Positions 7,321 to 16,782 of a stretch of 64,000 bases of DNA are shown piece by piece (position 1 is the first letter of the stretch; each line of letters opens with the position of its first letter). Below the pieces are notes generated by a model. That model searched no databases. It was not told the origin of the DNA and worked only from the letters and a program-made list of their open reading frames with translations. Both the position numbers and the translations under genes were made by a program. The stretch is from Pyxidicoccus trucidator. Lineage in GTDB: Bacteria; Myxococcota; Myxococcia; Myxococcales; Myxococcaceae. The stretch covers positions 487,891 to 551,890 of the forward strand of contig NZ_JAAIXZ010000007.1 in assembly GCF_010894435.1 (NCBI RefSeq). Direction: 5' to 3'.

Positions 7321-9132
7321 TTACATGTCCTCCTGGGTGATGCTCAGCACTTCCGCGATGGTCGTCTCGCCCAGGGAAATCTTCCGCGCGCCGTCGTCCA
7401 GCAGCGACGTCATGCCCTTGGACGCTGCGGAGCGCTTGATGGTGGACGCGTCCACGTTCTTCAGCACGAGCTGGCGGATGTCGTCATCCACGGGGAGGAA
7501 CTCGTAGATGCCGGTGCGGCCCCGGTAGCCGTTGCGGTTGCACGACGGGCAGCCGGTGGCCTTGTAGATGCGGTCCGTCCCGTAGCGCGCCTTGAAGGAG
7601 GCCAGCGTGTGGCTGAGCTCCTTGAGCTCCGCGTCCGTGGGCACGTAGGCCACGCGGCAGTCCGGGCACACCCGGCGCACGAGGCGCTGGGCGAGGATGC
7701 CGGTGAGCGACGAGGCCACGAGGAAGGGCTCCACGCCCATGTCCACCAGTCGCGTCACCGCGCCCGCGGCGTCGTTGGTGTGCACCGTGGACAGCACGAG
7801 GTGGCCCGTCAGCGACGCCTGGATGGCGATTTCCGCCGTCTCCTTGTCGCGGATTTCGCCGACCATGATGACGTCCGGGTCCTGGCGGAGGAACGAGCGC
7901 AGCCCCTGCGCGAAGGTGAGGCCAATCTTCGGGTTGATGGCCATCTGGCCAATGCCCTTGAGCTGGTACTCGACCGGGTCCTCGACGGTGAGGATGTTGA
8001 GGTCCGGCGTGTTGATTTTCGACAGGGCGCCGTAGAGCGTCGTCGTCTTGCCGGAGCCCGTGGGGCCGGTGACGAGGATGATGCCGTGCGAGCGCTTGAT
8101 GACGGCTTCCATGGAATGGAGCGTCGCCTGGCTCATGCCGATTTCGGCCAGGTCCAGCAGCGTCGCCGTCTTGTCGAGCAGACGCATGACGATGCGCTCG
8201 CCGAAGGACGTGGGGATGGTGGACAGACGGATGTCGATGTCGCGGCCGGCCAGCTTGATGCGGATGCGGCCGTCCTGCGGCAGGCGCTTCTCCGCGATGT
8301 TGAGCTGCCCCATGACCTTCACGCGGCTGACAATCGCGTTCTGGTAGCGCTTGGGCGGCTTGATGACCTCCTGCAGCACACCGTCCACGCGGAAGCGCAC
8401 CAGCAGCTCGCGCTCCATCGGCTCGATGTGGATATCGCTCGCGCGCTCCTTGGCGGCGCGGAACAGCACGGAGTTCACCAGCCGGATGACGGGTGCCTCG
8501 TCATTCACGTCGAGGAGGTCCGTGGGCTCCTCCAGCTCGTGGGCGATGGAGTCCAGGTCCGTGGTCTCCATCTCGTCCACCAGCTGCTCGGCCTCGTTGA
8601 CCGAGCGGTCATAGACGCTGTTGATGGCGTCGGTGACGGTGCTCGCCAGGGCGATGCGCTGGCTGATGCTCTGGCCCAGCAGGAGCCGCACATGGTCCAG
8701 CGCGGAGGTGTCCAGGGGGTCCGAGACGGCCACCGCCACGGCGTCCCCCTCCATGGACAGCGGGAGGATGTGGGCCTGCTTGGCGAAGTTGATGGGGATG
8801 CGCTTGACCAGCTCCGCATCCACCTCTTCGGTGAAGATGCGGGCCAGGTAGGGCAGGTCCAGCTGGTGGCCCAGCGCCTTGGCCACGTCTTCTTCGCTGA
8901 CCGCCTTCATCCCCACCAGCACCTCGCCCAGGCGCTGGCCCTTCTCGGCCTGGACGGCGAGGGCCTCCTGGATCTTCTCCTCGGTGAGCGAGGGGACGAG
9001 CGCGCGGAGGATTTCCCCCAGCGGCCGGCCACAGAGGAAGGCCTGGCCGTGCGAGACGACCTGGGTGGCGTCATTGCGCGCGGGGGCAACCGCGGTGGCG
9101 GTGGTCAGGGTGGGGTCGGCGGTCACGTTCAT
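7321..9132 (-). CDS. gspE: Type II secretion ATPase GspE
   Basis: Cytoplasmic assembly ATPase powering pseudopilus extension. 603 aa. N-terminal T2SSE-N region (LGEILRALVPSLTEEKIQEAL, QRLGEVLVGMKAVSEEDV), then the catalytic domain: ASDIHIEP Asp-box region, Walker A GPTGSGKTTTLYGAL near residue 355, Walker B region DPDVIMVGEIRD, His-box STVHTNDA, and a zinc-binding tetracysteine (CPDC...CPSC) near residues 487-528. Start overlaps the gspD stop by ATGA. All key motifs intact. Confidence 0.97.
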   Translation of the reverse strand: MNVTADPTLTTATAVAPARNDATQVVSHGQAFLCGRPLGEILRALVPSLTEEKIQEALAVQAEKGQRLGEVLVGMKAVSEEDVAKALGHQLDLPYLARIFTEEVDAELVKRIPINFAKQAHILPLSMEGDAVAVAVSDPLDTSALDHVRLLLGQSISQRIALASTVTDAINSVYDRSVNEAEQLVDEMETTDLDSIAHELEEPTDLLDVNDEAPVIRLVNSVLFRAAKERASDIHIEPMERELLVRFRVDGVLQEVIKPPKRYQNAIVSRVKVMGQLNIAEKRLPQDGRIRIKLAGRDIDIRLSTIPTSFGERIVMRLLDKTATLLDLAEIGMSQATLHSMEAVIKRSHGIILVTGPTGSGKTTTLYGALSKINTPDLNILTVEDPVEYQLKGIGQMAINPKIGLTFAQGLRSFLRQDPDVIMVGEIRDKETAEIAIQASLTGHLVLSTVHTNDAAGAVTRLVDMGVEPFLVASSLTGILAQRLVRRVCPDCRVAYVPTDAELKELSHTLASFKARYGTDRIYKATGCPSCNRNGYRGRTGIYEFLPVDDDIRQLVLKNVDASTIKRSAASKGMTSLLDDGARKISLGETTIAEVLSITQEDM

Positions 9133-11720
9133 GGGCTCTGTTCACCAACGTCCGGCTGGATGCGCAGGTTCTCGGGGGAGACGTCCTCGGGAGCCGGAGG
9201 GCTCTCGGGGACGGGCGCCTCGGGCCGCGGGGCCGGCACTGGTTCATCGGAACCCCCCGGAGGCGGCGCGACTTCCCGCACCTCGGGTTCACCCTGGGGC
9301 GCGCCCGGCGTGGGAGCCGGAGCAGGGAGCGTGCGCCCGTTCGCCGGGCTGGCGGGGGCGATGATGCGCTCGCCGGGCATGCCCGGGCCGCCGTTCTCCG
9401 CGCGCTGCTGCTCCTTCATCACCGCCTGGTTCATGCGCGACAGGGGGCCGGGCTTGCGGCTGAAGTCCACCGCCACGTCGTAGCCGGGCACCTGGCCGTA
9501 GAACTGCTCCACGAACTGCTGCCGCTCCTTCATCTTCCGCTCGAAGATGATGCGGAAGTCCTCGGGGCCCCGGATGATGTAGGGCGTCAGGAAGAGCAGC
9601 AGGTTCGTCTTCGTCTTGCGGCGCGACGTCTCGCGGAAGAGGTGGCCGATGATGGGGATGTCACCCAGCACCGGCACCTTGGAGACGGACTCCAGGGTGC
9701 GGTCCTGCATGATGCCGCCCAGCACCACCGTCTCCTGGTCCTTGGCGATGACCGTCGTCTTCGCGCTGCGGCGGGCCGTGGTGGGGCCGAGCACCGGGTC
9801 CGTGGAGGCAATCTCCTCCGTCTGCTCGGTGATGACGAGGCGGATGTAGTCGCTCTCGTTGATCTGCGGCTTGACGGTGAGCTTCAGCTCCACGTTCTGG
9901 CGCGTAATCGGCGCGTAGAGCGAGCTGAGGCCGCCCAGCCCACCGAGGATGGAGGGGATGCCGCCGGGGGTGCCGGTGGTGCCGCCGCCCACCGTGGAGC
10001 CCAGCGACGAGGGGTTGAAGCCAGACTGGAAGGGCACATTCTGCCCCACCGTGATTTCCGCCTCCTCGTTGTCGCTGGTGAGGATGTGCGGGGTGGAGAG
10101 GACGTTGACGTCCGAGCTCTGCTGCATGGCGTGCAGCACCACGCCGAAGGCGGGGATGTCCAGGCCCAGCTTCTCCAGCGCGGGGATGACGGGGCCCTGG
10201 AGGCCGGCGAGGAAGCCGCCGAACTGCGCGAGGCTGCCCAGCGACAGCGACGGGGGCAGGCCCTGGCCGGTGTTGTTGGTGCCGATGAGGCCCGGCACCG
10301 CGCCGTCGTCCGTCTTCAGGCTGAAGCCGCTGTGGAGGTTCACGCCGAACTCGGCGTTCCGGTCCAGGTTGACCTCCATGATGACGGCCTCCACGAAGAC
10401 CTGGCGGCGCGGCGTGTCCAGCTGCTGGATGATTTGAACGATGTTCTTGTAGTCGGCCGCGCTGGCGACGATGACCAGCGAGTTGGTGCCCTTGTCGGCC
10501 GAAATCTTCACCTCGCCGCTGAACAGCTCCGCGGCCTGGGTGGCGCCGCCGCCACGGGGGATGCCCTGGGGCGCCTGCGGGGAGGGGTTGCGCGGGCGGT
10601 TGGCGGTGCCCTGCGCCAGCGACTGGAGCGTGCTGGCCAGCTCCTCCGCGTTGGCGTTCTCCAGCGGGTAGACGTTGATGCGGCCGCCCGTGCTGGTGGG
10701 GATGTCCAGCTGCCCGACAATCTCCTGGATGCGGTCGAAGGCCGCGGGGCTGGCGACGATGATGAGCTTGTTGGTGCGCTCGTCCGGGATGATCTGCGAC
10801 AGCGTCACCGGCCCGCTGGAGCCCTCCTGGCCGGCCTGCGCGGCCTGGGCGGCGGCAATCTCACCCGGCGAGGCGCCGGGGGACACGTTCTGCGAGAAGC
10901 CCCCGGGGCGCTGGCCGGGGCGGGCGCCCTTGGACTCGAAGAGGCGCTGCACCGTGGTGGCCACGTCCTGGGCCGCCGCGTACTGAATCTGGATGACGCG
11001 CAGCTCGTCGCTGGCGGCGCGGTTGTCCAGCTGGTTGATGATGCGCTCCAGGCGGTGGATGTTGGAGCCCACGTCGTTGACGATGATGGTGTCCGGCGGG
11101 TACGGAATCGTGTCGCCGTCCTTGGACACCAGCTGCTGCAGCACGCCGCGCAGCGGCTCGACTTCCACGTTCTTGATGCGGAACAGCTTCGTCACCATCT
11201 GCTCGTTGGTGGTGTACGGCGCACCCTCGTCGACGATGGTGGGGATGGGGTTCTGCTTCGCCGAGCGCTTGTCGACAATCTTCAGGAAGCGGCCGTGCTG
11301 GTAGACGGACAGGCCGTTGGCGTCGAGCGCGGCGAGGAAGGCGGAGTAGAAGGCGTCCGCGTTGACCTCCACGCGGCCATTCTCCGGGCCGATGATGGAG
11401 ATCTTCCCGCGCACGTTCTCCGGGAGGATGAAGGTGCGGCAGGTGGCGTCCGCCACCGTCTGGACCAGCTTCTCGATCTCCACCTTGTCGAAGTAGATGC
11501 CGTAGCGGGCATTGCGCCGGGCCTCCTCGCACGTGGGCGTGCGGCGGGGACCCTGGTTGGCCTCCTCGGCGCCACCGGCGCCGGAGGTCTGCGGGGTGAT
11601 CGTCCGATCACCCGGCGTGGCGGGCGAGGTGGTGCCGGAAGGAGGGGGGCGGCGCTGGGCCTGCGCGGGAACGGCGAGCGCGAGGCACAGGCAGAGCATC
11701 CAGGACGGGAGCGTCTTCAT
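9129..11720 (-). CDS. gspD: Type II secretion secretin GspD
   Basis: Outer-membrane secretin channel. 863 aa. Cleavable signal peptide (MKTLPSWMLCLCLALAVPAQAQ, cut at AQA-Q), a Pro/Thr linker, N0 domain (YFDKVEIEKLVQTVADAT), three N/KH-like domains each with a variable Gly/Pro/Gln-rich loop, then the secretin core (EAVIMEVNLDRNAEFGVN, VPVLGDIPIIGHLFR). An unusually long Pro/Ala/Glu-rich tail of about 90 residues follows the core, where a pilotin-binding S-domain would be. No pilotin gene is visible. Start 24 nt after gspC. Confidence 0.96.
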   Translation of the reverse strand: MKTLPSWMLCLCLALAVPAQAQRRPPPSGTTSPATPGDRTITPQTSGAGGAEEANQGPRRTPTCEEARRNARYGIYFDKVEIEKLVQTVADATCRTFILPENVRGKISIIGPENGRVEVNADAFYSAFLAALDANGLSVYQHGRFLKIVDKRSAKQNPIPTIVDEGAPYTTNEQMVTKLFRIKNVEVEPLRGVLQQLVSKDGDTIPYPPDTIIVNDVGSNIHRLERIINQLDNRAASDELRVIQIQYAAAQDVATTVQRLFESKGARPGQRPGGFSQNVSPGASPGEIAAAQAAQAGQEGSSGPVTLSQIIPDERTNKLIIVASPAAFDRIQEIVGQLDIPTSTGGRINVYPLENANAEELASTLQSLAQGTANRPRNPSPQAPQGIPRGGGATQAAELFSGEVKISADKGTNSLVIVASAADYKNIVQIIQQLDTPRRQVFVEAVIMEVNLDRNAEFGVNLHSGFSLKTDDGAVPGLIGTNNTGQGLPPSLSLGSLAQFGGFLAGLQGPVIPALEKLGLDIPAFGVVLHAMQQSSDVNVLSTPHILTSDNEEAEITVGQNVPFQSGFNPSSLGSTVGGGTTGTPGGIPSILGGLGGLSSLYAPITRQNVELKLTVKPQINESDYIRLVITEQTEEIASTDPVLGPTTARRSAKTTVIAKDQETVVLGGIMQDRTLESVSKVPVLGDIPIIGHLFRETSRRKTKTNLLLFLTPYIIRGPEDFRIIFERKMKERQQFVEQFYGQVPGYDVAVDFSRKPGPLSRMNQAVMKEQQRAENGGPGMPGERIIAPASPANGRTLPAPAPTPGAPQGEPEVREVAPPPGGSDEPVPAPRPEAPVPESPPAPEDVSPENLRIQPDVGEQSP

Positions 11721-11744
11721 GGAGAGCGTGCGCTGCGGGGGTGA

Positions 11745-12650
11745 TTAACGGACGTTGTACGACTTCTTGATCGGCGCTCCGTTGCGCTCGATCTCGATCT
11801 CGATGCGGGATGCGTCCTTCATCTTCGAATAGACCTCCAGCGCCTTCTCCGGGCTGTTGAGGTCGAATCCGTTGATGCGGCGGATGACGTCGCCGTTCTG
11901 GACGCCAATCTTGGAGTAGATGGAGTCCGGGCGGATGGAGAAGAGCTTGAACCCCACCGCCTGACCATCCTTGAAGGCGGGGACGATGCGGGCCTGCATG
12001 GCCACGTCATTGAGGTTGTTGAGCGTCTTGTCGATCTCCGCGCGCGGCACCTCGTACTCGTTGTCGTTGACGGCGCGGATGCCGCTGCCGTTGGGCGGCG
12101 GGGCGGTGTTGGCCTGGGCCACGGGCGGGGTGGGCGGCACGAAGGCGCCGTCACCCGGCTGCCCGTCGATGAACTCGCGGCGGCCGTTGTTGAGGATGAT
12201 GACGCGCTCGCGCTCGATTTCCTGCACGGTGGCGCCCTGGAGGGCGTTGCCAACCATGTAGGTCTGCGAGCGCTGCGTCACCATGTCCTGGATGGAGGCG
12301 AAGGACCAGTCGGCGTTGCTCGCGACGAGGGTGCCCAGCAGCTTCACCCTCAGGCCGCTCTTCACCGGCGCCGCGTTGGGGTCCGCCTGGACCAGCTCCG
12401 GCTCGACGACCGCCTTCTCGGGCTCGGGAATCTTGATGCCGGTGAGCCGCGACAGCCGGTTCATGTCCAGCATGGCCAGCGTCGACTCCGACCGGCGTGG
12501 CTGCGTGGGCGCGCGCGTCGCCGTCCCGGAGGGAACCGGGGCGATGGCGGACTCGACGAACAGGTTCACCGTGCGCGCCGCCAGCAGGGCCACGAGCAGG
12601 ATGAACAGCAGGTTCACCGTCCAGAAGTATTTTCGAAAGAAGAGTTCCAT
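11745..12650 (-). CDS. gspC: Type II secretion inner-membrane protein GspC
   Basis: Bitopic protein joining the inner-membrane platform to the secretin. 301 aa. N-terminal membrane helix (FWTVNLLFILLVALLAART), homology region (VKLLGTLVASNADWSFASIQD, YMVGNALQGATVQEIERERVIILNNGRREFI) and C-terminal PDZ domain (FKLFSIRPDSIYSKIGVQNGDVIRRINGFDL). First gene of the secretion operon. Start MELFFRKYFW is chosen because it places the membrane helix normally; an upstream extension to 12737 would run through the sigma-54 promoter. Confidence 0.94.
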   Translation of the reverse strand: MELFFRKYFWTVNLLFILLVALLAARTVNLFVESAIAPVPSGTATRAPTQPRRSESTLAMLDMNRLSRLTGIKIPEPEKAVVEPELVQADPNAAPVKSGLRVKLLGTLVASNADWSFASIQDMVTQRSQTYMVGNALQGATVQEIERERVIILNNGRREFIDGQPGDGAFVPPTPPVAQANTAPPPNGSGIRAVNDNEYEVPRAEIDKTLNNLNDVAMQARIVPAFKDGQAVGFKLFSIRPDSIYSKIGVQNGDVIRRINGFDLNSPEKALEVYSKMKDASRIEIEIERNGAPIKKSYNVR

Positions 12651-12682
12651 CACGCTTCCGGTAGTAAGCAGGGCCTTCGGTG

Positions 12683-12698
12683 AGCAAGTCAGGTGCCA
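12683..12698 (-). promoter_or_regulatory. Sigma-54 (-24/-12) promoter for the gsp operon
   Basis: Minus-strand sequence TGGCACCTGACTTGCT matches the sigma-54 consensus TGGCAC-N5-TTGCW at every defined base, with the right GG to GC spacing. Predicted transcription start is near 12672, about 22 nt before the gspC ATG. The preceding gene encodes an NtrC-type activator with the GAFTGA sigma-54 contact motif, which makes this functional reading likely. Confidence 0.82.
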
Positions 12699-12742
12699 CC
12701 GTGCAGCCCGGCGGGCAATCCAGGCCCAACGGGCCAAGGGCG

Positions 12743-12759
12743 CGGAATTATTCCGGAAT
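12743..12759. promoter_or_regulatory. Possible enhancer (activator) binding site upstream of the sigma-54 promoter
   Basis: Two overlapping palindromes, CGGAATTATTCCG (12743-12755) and ATTCCGGAAT (12750-12759), lie 70-90 bp upstream of the predicted start, the normal place for an NtrC-type enhancer. A third inverted repeat, GACAA-A-TTGTC, is at 12804-12814. The palindromes are seen directly; that the neighbouring activator binds them is inference. Confidence 0.45.
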
Positions 12760-12845
12760 AGCAGGCGGGTCCGACTCGGGTGGCGGCCCCCGAAACCCCG
12801 CCGGACAAATTGTCAAAAGGCGGTGGGGGCCGGTGTGACGCCCTG

Positions 12846-14258
<1,413 letters not shown>

Positions 14259-14308
14259 GGCGTGCGAAAGCTCCTGGGCGGCCTCGCACCTGCAAGCCGC
14301 GTTCCCTG

Positions 14309-15319
14309 CTAAGCGTGCTCCTCGTCCGGCTCCACCGGGCCTCCGCCCATCCGGCCGATGTCCTCGCGCTTCACCTTCTCCACGTTGAACTTGCGGGCGC
14401 TGGCCAGCAGCCGGTCCAGGGTGGCATCGAAGTCCGGCTTGCCGCCGTCCTTGCGGAAGCGGAGGAAGTTGATGCGGGCGACGACGAAGTTCTTGAGGTA
14501 GGGGCTCTGGAGGCCACGCTCCTTGAGGCTGTCGACGACGCCCACCACGACGTCGTCCAGCTCCAGCAGCCGGTCCGCGCGGGCCTCGCGCAGGGCGAGG
14601 GCCTCCTTCAGGGGCAGCTCCTGGAAGTCCTCCAGCACCTTGACGAAGGGGTGGTAGGCGCCCGCGGAGTAGCGGGGCCGCTTCTCGTACGCGGCGCCGA
14701 GGGTGACGAAGGAGGGCTCCTCGAAGAGGTGGGCGAAGGCCTTCTCCGGGCCCTTGCGGTCCGCGCCCACGAGGCCGCGGTACATGCGGATGACCTCCAG
14801 CGAGCGCTCCTTCAGGTTGTGGGCCTTCTCCGTGTTGAGGGCGAGGATTTGATAGGCCACGTCCTCGTCCGGCAGCACCAGGGCCATGATGGACTTGGCC
14901 CCCAGCAGCTTGCTGGCGTGGAGCCGGTGGTTGCCGTTGGGCGTCCAGTACAGGCCGTCCTTGCGCACGGCGATGACGGGGTCCAGGAAGCGGTCCAACC
15001 GCTCCATGGCGTTGGCCAGCCGCTTCACGTGGGGCTCGGACAGGTCCCGCTGGTACGGGGTGGGCTGCACCTTGTCGATGGGGAGCACGGCGAAGATGAC
15101 GGGGTGGCCGCCCAGCGGCTCGCGGTAGACGCCGAGAACCTCACCGCCGTCGGTGTGCACCGCATCCAGCAACTCGATGGGGTACTCCACGGAGTCGCTG
15201 GCCACCTCCGCCGGGGACAGGCCCTTCGACTTCGGTTCCGCCTTCTTGCGGCGCGGCTTGCGGGCCGTCGTCGGCTTCTTCGCGGTGGCGGACTTCCGTG
15301 CGGACTTCGCTGCTGCCAT
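14309..15319 (-). CDS. ParB/sulfiredoxin-like nuclease-domain protein
   Basis: 336 aa. A Lys/Ala-rich basic leader (about residues 1-35) is followed by a ParB N-terminal-like domain: VLPIDKVQPTPYQRDLSEPHVKRLANAMERLDRFLDPVIAVRK and the NGNHRLHASKLLGAKSIMALV signature (GxHR-type NTP-binding motif as GNHRLHA). No ParB helix-turn-helix or C-terminal dimer domain is recognisable, so this is probably not the chromosome-partitioning ParB itself. Start at 15319 has AAGGAGG 8 nt upstream; a 25-codon upstream extension is rejected. Runs in the same direction as the regulator 50 nt downstream and may be co-transcribed with it. Function unknown. Confidence 0.75.
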   Translation of the reverse strand: MAAAKSARKSATAKKPTTARKPRRKKAEPKSKGLSPAEVASDSVEYPIELLDAVHTDGGEVLGVYREPLGGHPVIFAVLPIDKVQPTPYQRDLSEPHVKRLANAMERLDRFLDPVIAVRKDGLYWTPNGNHRLHASKLLGAKSIMALVLPDEDVAYQILALNTEKAHNLKERSLEVIRMYRGLVGADRKGPEKAFAHLFEEPSFVTLGAAYEKRPRYSAGAYHPFVKVLEDFQELPLKEALALREARADRLLELDDVVVGVVDSLKERGLQSPYLKNFVVARINFLRFRKDGGKPDFDATLDRLLASARKFNVEKVKREDIGRMGGGPVEPDEEHA

Positions 15320-15349
15320 GGCCGAGCCTCCTTGCGCTGCCTCGGGTTG

Positions 15350-15387
15350 TACGCGGGGCCACTGACATGTGGCAGGGGCCCCGCGTA
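15350..15387 (-). terminator. Hairpin after pmbA/tldE
   Basis: Perfect 11-bp stem TACGCGGGGCC / GGCCCCGCGTA with a 16-nt loop, 31 nt past the tldE stop and before the ParB-like gene. No U-run follows, so it may be a Rho-assisted or partial terminator. Confidence 0.5.
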
Positions 15388-15418
15388 GGTCCACGCTAGG
15401 GTGACGCGGAGGGTAGGG

Positions 15419-16765
15419 CTACTCTCCCGAGACGGTGAGCTGCCGGAAGCGGACAGTGGGCGCGCCCACCGAGCCTCCGCGGAACTGCAAATCGTTTCCG
15501 ATGCCATCCAGGTCCTGGAGCATCTGGAGGAGGTTGCCCGCCACCGTCACCTCCTGCACGGGGTACGTCAGCTCGCCCTTCTCAATCCACAGGCCGTTGG
15601 CGCCGGCGGACAGCTCGCCCGTCACCGGGTCCGTGCCGTGGCCGAGCAGGGCCGTCACGTACAGGCCGCTGTCCACCTCGCGCAGCAGCTCCTGGGGCGA
15701 CTTCGTGCCCGCCTCCAGGTAGAGGTTGGTGGTGCCGATGGCGGGCAGGCCGTTGTAGCTGCGGGACGCGTTGCCGGTGGTGCGCGCCTTCGCCTTGCGC
15801 GCGGTGAAGGCGTCGTAGAGGAAGCCCGTCAGCACGCCCTTGTCGAGGATGGGAGTGCGCCGCGTGGGCACGCCCTCGCCGTCGAAGGGCGCGGTGGCCA
15901 GGCCGCGCGGCAGGAGGCCGTCATCGACCAGCGTGACGTGCGGGCCCGCCAGCCGCTTGCCCTTGAGGGGCGCCAGCACGCTGGCCTGCTGGTACACGGC
16001 GTTGCCGTTGGCCGCGGCGGCCAGGTCCGAGACGAAGTTGGAGGCCACCAGCGGGTCCAACACCACCGGCACCTGCTGCGTCTTCACCCGCTTCGCGCCC
16101 AGCATGCGCACCGCGCGGCGCGCCGCCTCGCGGCCCACGGACTCGGGCGAGTCCAGGTCGTCCAGGAAGCGCTTGTAGTCCACCCAGTAGCCCGTCTGCA
16201 GGCCCGCGCCATCCGAGGCCACCGGCATGGAGTAGAGGAACACGTACGTGCCGGAGTAGGCGCCGGACAGCCCTTCCGTGGAGGCCACGTACACCTCGGA
16301 GACGAAGTCCCCGGCGCCCACCGCGTTGAAGGCGACGACGCGCGAGTCCTCGGCGCGGCCCGCCTTCTCCACCTCGAGCGCGGCCTTGATCTTCCAGTCG
16401 CCGGGCAGCTCCGCCACCTTCGTGTCGAAGAGGAGGCCCGTCTCCCCGAAGCGGCCCAGGTCCCTGCCGGCGGGCAGGCCGTTGAGCTTGTTGGGCGCGG
16501 CGGCCCCGGCCAGCTTCACCGCCTGGTCGATGATGTGGTCCAGGGCGGCGGGCTCGAAGTCGGACGTATAGGCGAAGCCCATGCGCCCCTTCACGAGGAC
16601 ACGCACGCCCACGCCCTTGCTGGTGGACTGGGTGAGGTCCTCAATCTGTCCCTCGTGCACGCGCACGCTGCTCTGGCGGCCCACCTCCAGGAAGGCCTCG
16701 GCCTGCTGGGCGCCCTTCTTCTTCGCGCGCTGGACAATCTTCTTCGCGAGCTGCTGGTAGTCCAT
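15419..16765 (-). CDS. pmbA: TldE/PmbA-type metalloprotease subunit
   Basis: 448 aa, normal length for TldE (PmbA). In the TldD/TldE heterodimer, which degrades unfolded peptides and matures some RiPPs, TldE is the partner without the zinc site. The N-terminus (MDYQQLAKKIVQRAKKKGAQQAEAFL), VHEGQIEDLTQSTSKGVGVRVLVKGRMGFAYTSDF and the C-terminal NGLPAIGTTNLYLEAG / ELLREVDSGLYVTALLGHGTDPVTGELSAGANGLWIEKGE block are characteristic. No HExxxH is present, as expected. AGGGAG precedes the ATG. tldD ends 17 nt upstream, so the two form one operon. Confidence 0.93.
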   Translation of the reverse strand: MDYQQLAKKIVQRAKKKGAQQAEAFLEVGRQSSVRVHEGQIEDLTQSTSKGVGVRVLVKGRMGFAYTSDFEPAALDHIIDQAVKLAGAAAPNKLNGLPAGRDLGRFGETGLLFDTKVAELPGDWKIKAALEVEKAGRAEDSRVVAFNAVGAGDFVSEVYVASTEGLSGAYSGTYVFLYSMPVASDGAGLQTGYWVDYKRFLDDLDSPESVGREAARRAVRMLGAKRVKTQQVPVVLDPLVASNFVSDLAAAANGNAVYQQASVLAPLKGKRLAGPHVTLVDDGLLPRGLATAPFDGEGVPTRRTPILDKGVLTGFLYDAFTARKAKARTTGNASRSYNGLPAIGTTNLYLEAGTKSPQELLREVDSGLYVTALLGHGTDPVTGELSAGANGLWIEKGELTYPVQEVTVAGNLLQMLQDLDGIGNDLQFRGGSVGAPTVRFRQLTVSGE

Positions 16766-16782
16766 GGTTGGCGCTCCCTCTC

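Noticed and set aside
12811..12816. TTGACA on the minus strand upstream of gspC as a -35 box
   Set aside because: No acceptable -10 at 16-18 nt; the sigma-54 site further down is a far better promoter.
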